From: CAVYUC01 sp963783085 | GTDB lineage: Bacteria > Bacteroidota > Bacteroidia > Bacteroidales > Prolixibacteraceae | Length of the DNA: 64,000 nucleotides | Assembly: GCA_963783085.1 (NCBI GenBank) | Contig: CAWAMJ010000008.1 | Coordinates: forward strand, 496,001-560,000 | Direction of reading: 5' to 3' | Part shown: positions 58,518 through 64,000 of the stretch, in pieces | Position numbering within the stretch: position 1 is the first letter of the stretch | How the letters are laid out: each line of letters begins with the position of its first letter | Position numbers and translations under genes: made by a program | Notes under the pieces: model-generated | Database searches by the model: none | Told to the model about the DNA's origin: nothing | The model's input: the letters and a program-made list of their open reading frames with translations, nothing else

Positions 58518-59753
58518 TTAAATCAAATCGACAATTGCAAACCAACTGGTTAACAGAGAGAAAAGAATGACAGCAATTACCCCGATATTTTCCATGGCAT
58601 TTGCTTTGTGTTCGCCCATCAGTTTTTTCCGGTTTATCAGTAAAAAAATCGGAATGGCAACAGCCGGCAGGATACAAGCCTGAAAGGCCATCGAAAACAC
58701 CATCAGCGCCGGCGGCTTTTTTTCTAAAAATACCGAACCGAAGGTGAACAGTAAAGCTATTAGTACGAGCCACCGTGATTGGGCAGAATGAATATTTCTC
58801 GGCTTTCCGGAGTAGTCGGCAAGCAACCAGGGCGTTATTAGCAAAATAGGAAACATGGAAGACAATCCGGCGCCTACAATTCCAAGGATCAGGATAAAAG
58901 CCGCAACATTTCCCCCTATCGGTTCAAAAAGCTGAACCATTTCCACCGAATCTTCCAGTTTCAAACCCATCACGTGGAGCGTTCCGGCTGATACTGCCAT
59001 GATTACCCCACTCAAAAACAGCATCATGGAAGCGGAAACAAAAGCATCTTTTTTTTCGTTTTTGAGGTGCCGGATCGTCCACCCTTTTTCGGCAACCACC
59101 GTGCTGCGCATTACAAATACAGCAGCGGAACAGGTTGTTCCTGCAATGGCAGCCGCCAGTCCAAAAGCGCCCGGAGAATCGGGTATTCCGGGAACCAGTC
59201 CTTTCGCAATAGCGGAAAAACCTGGCGCAACCATCACAAAAACCGTCACAAAAGAAAGCCCCATTAAAATGACGAAAACAGTTAACACTTTTTCAAATGT
59301 CCTGTATTTTCCAATCCAGATCAGGATAAAAGAGAGGATGGCAAAAATCAGGATTATCCAGATCCTGGGAACAAGCGTTTCATTAAAAAACAACCGTATC
59401 CCTTCCTGCACCAAATCGGCAACAATTCCCATCAGCCCCATTAGCGCCAGCAACTCACCGGTAATCAGTGCAACGAAAATATAAATGGCAAGAATCCATC
59501 CGTACCTGAATTCGTTTTTGATGTTGAATAGCGCTGTGTGCCCTGAAACCAGTGTGACTTTTCCGTAAGCTACCATCAGCACAAATGTAAATATGCACGA
59601 CAATACCAACGCCCAGAAAAGCTCCATTCCGTATTCCGCGCCGGTTTTCGCCATGGTGGTTACGCTGCCTGTGCCAATATTGTATCCAATGAGAAAGAGC
59701 CCCGGCCCGACGGATGCGAGGGCAATTGCAATTTTTCTGAAACTTTTATTCAT
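58518..59753 (-). CDS. Nramp-fold transporter lacking the metal-site motif (N-acetylhexosamine cluster)
   Basis: About 411 aa and 11-12 helices. ASVGPGLFLIGYNIGTGSVT is the first helix, where canonical Nramp has DPGN and this protein GTGS. The TM6 segment AAIAGTTCSAAVFVMRSTVV has no Met-Pro-His. As with the protein at 44872-46227, the metal site is gone, but the sequence differs so each has its own lineage. It is encoded between nagA-like and nagB genes. ATG 59753 (MNKSFRKIAI) overlaps the nagA-like stop by 8 bp; ATGs at 59771 and 59774 are also open. The position suggests import of GlcNAc or a related amino sugar. Confidence 0.8.
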   Translation of the reverse strand: MNKSFRKIAIALASVGPGLFLIGYNIGTGSVTTMAKTGAEYGMELFWALVLSCIFTFVLMVAYGKVTLVSGHTALFNIKNEFRYGWILAIYIFVALITGELLALMGLMGIVADLVQEGIRLFFNETLVPRIWIILIFAILSFILIWIGKYRTFEKVLTVFVILMGLSFVTVFVMVAPGFSAIAKGLVPGIPDSPGAFGLAAAIAGTTCSAAVFVMRSTVVAEKGWTIRHLKNEKKDAFVSASMMLFLSGVIMAVSAGTLHVMGLKLEDSVEMVQLFEPIGGNVAAFILILGIVGAGLSSMFPILLITPWLLADYSGKPRNIHSAQSRWLVLIALLFTFGSVFLEKKPPALMVFSMAFQACILPAVAIPIFLLINRKKLMGEHKANAMENIGVIAVILFSLLTSWFAIVDLI

Positions 59754-61008
59754 TCCCGTTTCTTTTCGCATCATAAACCAGGTTTCCCTTCACCCATGTT
59801 TGTTGTATATGAATACTAAAATCTTCAAGCGAAAACAAAATAATGTCGGCGCGCATCCCCGGCTCCAGTTTACCCCGGTCGTTTAAGTTGTAAAGTTTAG
59901 CGGGGTTTGTGCTTGCCATTTGAACGGCATCTGCGAGTGTACAACCGGTAAATTTCATGATATTGCCGACACCCTTTGTTAGAGCGGATGCAGAACCATA
60001 TAATCCATTTTGGGCCATATTCCAAAGTTTTCCTTCCGGGGTAATCTCAATGGAATCCCCTTCTTCCGAAATATAGAAACCCGTTGGTAAACTCCCGTAA
60101 TTGGTAACATCGGACGTCACAATGGTTTTGTCCACACCTTTTGCCTTGTAAAAAGCCTTCACAACTTCGGGTGGAAGATGAAACCCGTCGCAAATAATAC
60201 TGATGTTGAAACGATCGTCGGCCAGTTGCGACCAAAACGGATTTTTGTGCCGGTTGACCATGGTTGCTGCTCCGTTTCCCAGATGGGTTGCAATTTTCGC
60301 TCCCCGGTCGATTGCTGCCGTTACCGTTTCGGCTGGTGCATTATGGTGCCCCAGCGCTACAACAATTCCTGCGCGGCTGCACTGCGAAATAAAATCGAGT
60401 GCGCCTTCCATTTCCGGTGCAACAGTTACCTGCAAAATATGATGGTTGGCCGCTTCGTCAAATTGCGTAAATTCTTGCCAGTCGGGCAACCGCACATACT
60501 TTTTCGGATGCGCCCCCCGGTACCCGTCCACGGGACTAATGTAAGGCCCTTCCATGTGGAAACCGGCAATGGAACCGTACAGGCTTGTATCGTTTCTTGC
60601 TTTTTCCAATACAGCGAGATTCCGAAGTAAAAGTTCCCGGCTGTTGGTTGTTGTTGTAGGCATGTACGTTGTAACTCCAAATCTCCAGAGTTCCCTTGTC
60701 GCTTTTTTTACGTCTTCAACAGTCAAATCACTGCCGCCCCCGAGAGCGAATGTAACGCCGGCAAAACCATTCACCTGATTGTCGAAAAAACCGGGAGCAA
60801 TATACACTTCAGGCACTCCTTCAGGCAATTTTTCAAGACGGGTTACCTGGTAAATTTTTCCATCCCTGATTTCTACTGATACCGGAGAACGGTCATAATA
60901 TAATAATCCTGTTATTTTTTCCCGGGCTTGCAATAAAAAACTCACTGTTAAAAAAATTCCCAAAACAACAACTCTCGGAAGGAAGGTTTTTGTTCTCAAT
61001 ATTTTCAT
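59746..61008 (-). CDS. NagA-like N-acetylglucosamine-6-phosphate deacetylase with signal peptide
   Basis: A 420-aa amidohydrolase. Conserved NagA blocks are present: APGFFDNQVNGFAG, GFHMEGPYISPVDGYRGAHP (Glu metal ligand), ALGHHNAPAE (His), ATHLGNGA (His) and TIVTSDVTN (catalytic Asp). The N-terminus TFLPRVVVLGIFLTVSFLLQ then ARE is a good Sec signal, whereas ordinary NagA is cytosolic. An exported protein would be unlikely to meet a phosphorylated sugar, so it may deacetylate GlcNAc-type sugars in the periplasm. Alternatively the leader is not cleaved. Confidence 0.82.
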   Translation of the reverse strand: MKILRTKTFLPRVVVLGIFLTVSFLLQAREKITGLLYYDRSPVSVEIRDGKIYQVTRLEKLPEGVPEVYIAPGFFDNQVNGFAGVTFALGGGSDLTVEDVKKATRELWRFGVTTYMPTTTTNSRELLLRNLAVLEKARNDTSLYGSIAGFHMEGPYISPVDGYRGAHPKKYVRLPDWQEFTQFDEAANHHILQVTVAPEMEGALDFISQCSRAGIVVALGHHNAPAETVTAAIDRGAKIATHLGNGAATMVNRHKNPFWSQLADDRFNISIICDGFHLPPEVVKAFYKAKGVDKTIVTSDVTNYGSLPTGFYISEEGDSIEITPEGKLWNMAQNGLYGSASALTKGVGNIMKFTGCTLADAVQMASTNPAKLYNLNDRGKLEPGMRADIILFSLEDFSIHIQQTWVKGNLVYDAKRNGNE

Positions 61009-61031
61009 TTCATTTATTTTTATATCGAAAA

Positions 61032-62409
61032 TTACAACTGAACATAACTTGCTCCATACGGGTATCTTTGCGGTCGTGAAAGCATGGAATTTGCTTCATC
61101 ATCATTGATGAATTTTTCCGACAGAGGGTTCCAGTGCAGCTTTCGATCGAGCTTCATGGCGATATGACTTAACAAACACATACTGCATGCGCGGTGCCCC
61201 ACTTCAACCGGGGTTATCGGCTGTTTTCGCGATTTAATGCATTCCAGCCAGTTTAAATGGTGGTTTTCACTTTTGTACAAATGAATTTCATCTGTTTTTT
61301 ATTTCCGATGTCAGGATATTTGGATTACTGGCATTCAGTACCTCCCTCGCCTTCGAAGAAACCGGATCGCTACCGGTGACATTATAATCGCCCCGGTACA
61401 CTTCAATCCAGCCTTCGCTACCTTCAAAACGAATAACTACAGGAGTCTCTGAATTAGCATAAACCGTGATATCGTTTTCATATTCCATTTTTACCATGTA
61501 ATCGCCATGCACATTCCACAGTCCGTTTTTTGGAAAAATGGCAACTGCTTCCACTGATAACGGCCCGGTATATTCGGTTCCCATAGCCCAGTTAGCCAGA
61601 TCAAACTGATGCTGGCCCCACCCGGTAATCATTCCGGCTCCGAATTGTTCGCAGCGCAGCCATCCCGGCCGTGAATATCCTTGTTGCGGGTGTACCCTCA
61701 TTTCGGTATAATAAACTTCCGGCGTGGAACCGAGCCACATATCGTAGTTCAGACTTGACGGAACCGGCATTTCGGGCGCTTCAGGGCCTCCCGGATCACC
61801 CGGAAAACTCAGTTTTACGGTTTGCAACTTTCCAATCCTGCCGTTCCTGATTAATTCTGCCGCCCGTCTGAATTGGGGCTGGGCGGAACGAACCTGTGTG
61901 CCGACCTGAAGTATTACCCCCTGCCTCTGAACGACATCGCTCAGTAACCTTCCTTCTGAAATCGTCAGCGAATTGGGTTTTTGCATATAAATGTCTTTAC
62001 CTTTTAAAGCCGCTTCAAGTGCCGGCTGGGCATGCCAGTGATCAGGGGTGCTGATCATCACAGCGTCGATATCCGGATTTAAAAGCATTTCCCGGTAATC
62101 ATCGTACATTTTCACATCAATATAATTGGAGCTACCGGTTTTTTCATTATAAAAATCTTCCACCAGCTTTTTACCGTCCTTTAAGCGGTTACTGTCCAAA
62201 TCGCAAACAGCTATCACGCGTGCATCGTCCAGCGGTAAAGTTTCATCCAAATCGTGGGTTCTTGCAATACGTCCGCAACCTATCTGGCCAATATTTATTT
62301 TATTTCCCGGGGCACTTTTCCCCAGGACTGTTGATGGAATTATAGTCGGGACGATAATAATTCCAGCTGTGGAAGCTGTTGTTTTTTTTAGAAATGATCT
62401 TCGTTTCAT
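61032..62409 (-). pseudogene. Tat-exported Gfo/Idh/MocA-family oxidoreductase, frameshifted
   Basis: Starts MKRRSFLKKTTASTAGIIIV, a twin-arginine signal, then Rossmann block INIGQIGCGRIARTHDLDE, MISTPDHWHAQPALEAALKG and YMQKPNSLTISEGR (the EKP position reads QKP), GWGQHQFDLANWAMG. At an A6 run (T6 on the plus strand, 61295-61300) the frame shifts: the main frame ends NPNILTSEIKNR-stop, while the +1 frame continues TDEIHLYKSENHHLNWLECI, KSRKQPITPVEVGHRACSMC to RPQRYPYGASYVQL at 61032, the normal C-terminus of this family. Removing one A restores a 458-aa protein. Homopolymer sequence error, true mutation or slippage are all possible. Such enzymes are often found in glycan operons; their function is to remodel sugars. 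Confidence 0.85.
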
Positions 62410-62414
62410 TGTCG

Positions 62415-63905
62415 TTAATTTTCGTTTGTTACCAAAGGATGCATGATTTCGACAAAACGCTTTGCCCGTTTATACGATTCCAAACCGTTCCAGCCGTAGG
62501 GGTTCCAAATGTAATCTGCCAGTGTTGCAAAATACACCAATTCTTCATCACTCACCGTCTCGGGAAGCGTGTGGCGATTTCCTTCTGAAAACACAAAATT
62601 CAGATGGATCCCTTCAAAAAGGCTGTTCAACTCTTTCGGGAGTAATTCGCACGGTGCAATCTTTGCCTCCGGGAGTTCAGTCAAAGAGCGCGAAAATGCG
62701 CGGTCTACACCATTGGAAGCCCGGTTGAGCCAAAAAAACGGGCGTCGCCCGGTTTTATCAGTCCATTCCTCCACTTCCTCCGGTTTCAGTGTATCAGTAA
62801 CCAGCGTTTTCATTCCAGTCCACAACGGCCAGACCTTTGCCGGAATTTTAGATAGTGTCCGCGTCATTTCAGGTGTTGCCGGTCCCCGGTATTGCTCTTG
62901 TCCCCGGTTGGGAGGACAATATAAAACATACGCATCCGGTTTAACCCGAATGACTTCGTCGTAAGCCAGATTAACCACGTCTTCAATCGGAACTCCCGTG
63001 CCGGGCCAGTCGTTGTAATCAACTTCAAATCCGTCCGCACCCTGATCAAACACCCAATCAATAAACTCTAAATACGCATCTTTGTCGGACTGCTTTGTAA
63101 AATCATAACCATTTCCCCTGAACGGACAAAAATAAACCACCGGCTCCAATAATCCGGATTGTTGTTGTTCGTTGCAAACCGCCTTCACATTAGCCCTGAA
63201 CAATTCCGTTTCTTTTGATTCTTCCCCGTGGAACTGAAGCCCGATCAAATTGATTTTATACAATGGCATCCAATCTGCAAAATCACTAATCCGCGAGAGC
63301 GGATTGGTTGTTGCACTTGTTTTTGCCAGGCGAAACCCAATTTCGGGCCAGTCGGCAATTTTCAACTCCGGCAACGCTATTTCCCCTGACTCATTGTTGT
63401 CCACTATCTGACAAAGCGAAACCAAACCGTAGTAAAATCCCAAATCGCTGCAAGCTTTTACAGATACAAACGGGACGTCGTTATTTTTTCCCACCTCCAC
63501 AAAATAGGCTTGTGAGAGCTTTTTTGCATCGGGTTTTTCCGTTGCACCCTCTTTCTGCAATGACTTCAGCATCTGTTTTTCGCTGTACTTTTCAAATTTG
63601 ATTTGAGCATTTTCCGGCAAATCCGAAATGTCGACTTTTATGCCGCCAAGTAAATCCAATCGTTTGGTAAAGAGTTTTAAACCATTTTTCACCGGATTTC
63701 CGCTTCCTGTGATGTCCGGAATAGATATGGAAATTGTTCCCCCTTTATTAGCAAACGGCAACAGATTACCGGTATAGTTCTCAACTCTCGGTTTTGGTAT
63801 AATTCGATGAATGTCAGCATAAGCTTTTTCCTGACCGGTGGCAAGGTTTGTTGCACCGAAAAAGATTATCGTTAATAAAAAGATAAGACTTATATAGGTT
63901 TTCAT
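62415..63905 (-). CDS. Secreted hexosaminidase-like protein (GH20 N-domain + GH84/NAGidase-like domain)
   Basis: A 496-aa protein. Signal peptide TYISLIFLLTIIFFGATNLA. Residues about 35-180 look like the N-terminal domain of GH20/GH84 enzymes: DIHRIIPKPRVENYTGNLLP, and YFVEVGKNN...YYGLVSLCQIV. The catalytic barrel follows: FRLAKTSATTNPLSRISDFA, FDQGADGFEVDYNDWPGTG at the position of the GH84 Asp pair, and an end domain with YIWNPYGWNGLESYKRAKRFVE as in NAGidases. Acting on terminal GlcNAc/GalNAc in the periplasm fits its neighbours. Only one Asp-x-x-Asp (DYND) is seen in place of the usual DD, so catalytic activity needs testing. It ends 5 bp before the frameshifted oxidoreductase. Confidence 0.6.
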   Translation of the reverse strand: MKTYISLIFLLTIIFFGATNLATGQEKAYADIHRIIPKPRVENYTGNLLPFANKGGTISISIPDITGSGNPVKNGLKLFTKRLDLLGGIKVDISDLPENAQIKFEKYSEKQMLKSLQKEGATEKPDAKKLSQAYFVEVGKNNDVPFVSVKACSDLGFYYGLVSLCQIVDNNESGEIALPELKIADWPEIGFRLAKTSATTNPLSRISDFADWMPLYKINLIGLQFHGEESKETELFRANVKAVCNEQQQSGLLEPVVYFCPFRGNGYDFTKQSDKDAYLEFIDWVFDQGADGFEVDYNDWPGTGVPIEDVVNLAYDEVIRVKPDAYVLYCPPNRGQEQYRGPATPEMTRTLSKIPAKVWPLWTGMKTLVTDTLKPEEVEEWTDKTGRRPFFWLNRASNGVDRAFSRSLTELPEAKIAPCELLPKELNSLFEGIHLNFVFSEGNRHTLPETVSDEELVYFATLADYIWNPYGWNGLESYKRAKRFVEIMHPLVTNEN

Positions 63906-64000
63906 AATAACTGTTTAATCGGTTTAAATATTTCAGGTTCATATTTTTGACAAATACATCGTTAACCGAATTTAAACTTTTTACTTTTCGATCGCGCCTT

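Noticed and set aside
57691..58773. N-terminally extended nagB (360 codons)
   Set aside because: The first 89 residues overlap the Nramp-fold gene and have no match to NagB; ATG 58506 fits the family.

Overview
This window looks like chromosomal DNA of a Bacteroidota member, probably a Marinilabiliales/Prolixibacteraceae-like polysaccharide degrader. Supporting signs are Bacteroidota-type promoters (TTTG, about 19-20 nt, then TAnnTTTG, for example before rpsF), sparse Shine-Dalgarno sequences, a DUF5916 outer-membrane protein, a fused E1 alpha-beta 2-oxoacid dehydrogenase, lipoprotein sulfatases and a tagaturonate epimerase. The lineage is inferred from gene content only.

Layout. 1-2899 (minus): a DUF6807/PmoA-like lipoprotein (cut by the window edge), a URO-D-family protein and a hexuronate-type MFS transporter. 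3417-12328 (plus): a LacI-family regulator, D-mannonate-type SDR, PfkB kinase, LarA-like protein, Gfo/Idh/MocA oxidoreductase, four-helix-bundle protein, PdxB and 6-phosphogluconate dehydrogenase. 12390-17869 (minus): polyol-type dehydrogenase, MATE pump and DUF5916 protein. 18188-33750 is mostly housekeeping: biotin-dependent acyl-CoA carboxylase, rpsF-rpsR-rplI, RidA, LptD, amidase, MCE protein, dnaA, an EamA transporter, a YigZ protein and pyrBI. 33952-35758: tRNA-Leu(CAG), a frameshifted dus and a Tat-type DUF3795 protein. 35784-47446 (minus): a GH65-like six-hairpin glycosidase, an unknown protein, MFS-eda-kdgK, uxaC-uxaE, an Nramp-fold transporter and a second zinc dehydrogenase. 47680-53257: LRR protein, parallel beta-helix protein, fused E1 and a HEPN relic. 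53281-63905 (minus): three sulfatases, nagB, a second Nramp-fold transporter, an exported NagA-like deacetylase, a frameshifted Tat-type oxidoreductase and a hexosaminidase-like protein.

How the genes fit together. UxaC, UxaE, the SDR, KdgK and Eda give a nearly complete hexuronate route through tagaturonate, fructuronate, mannonate, KDG and KDPG; mannonate dehydratase (UxuA) is not in the window. Two identical 21-bp LacI-type operator-like sites, 41 kb apart (before lacI and before uxaE), tie the two uronate loci into one likely regulon. A different perfect 18-bp CG-centred palindrome overlaps the kdgK promoter. A LarA-family protein between the mannonate-forming SDR and 6-phosphogluconate dehydrogenase raises the possibility of a mannonate/gluconate 2-epimerase shunt.

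The right end looks like a module for sulfated N-acetylhexosamine glycans (sulfatases, hexosaminidase-like enzyme, NagA-like, NagB) with an Nramp-fold transporter in place of a conventional sugar permease. Both Nramp-fold proteins lack the metal-site motifs of true Nramp. No SusC/SusD pair, CRISPR array, prophage or insertion sequence was seen. Two genes carry single-base frameshifts and one regulator lacks a standard start codon, so sequence error should be considered.
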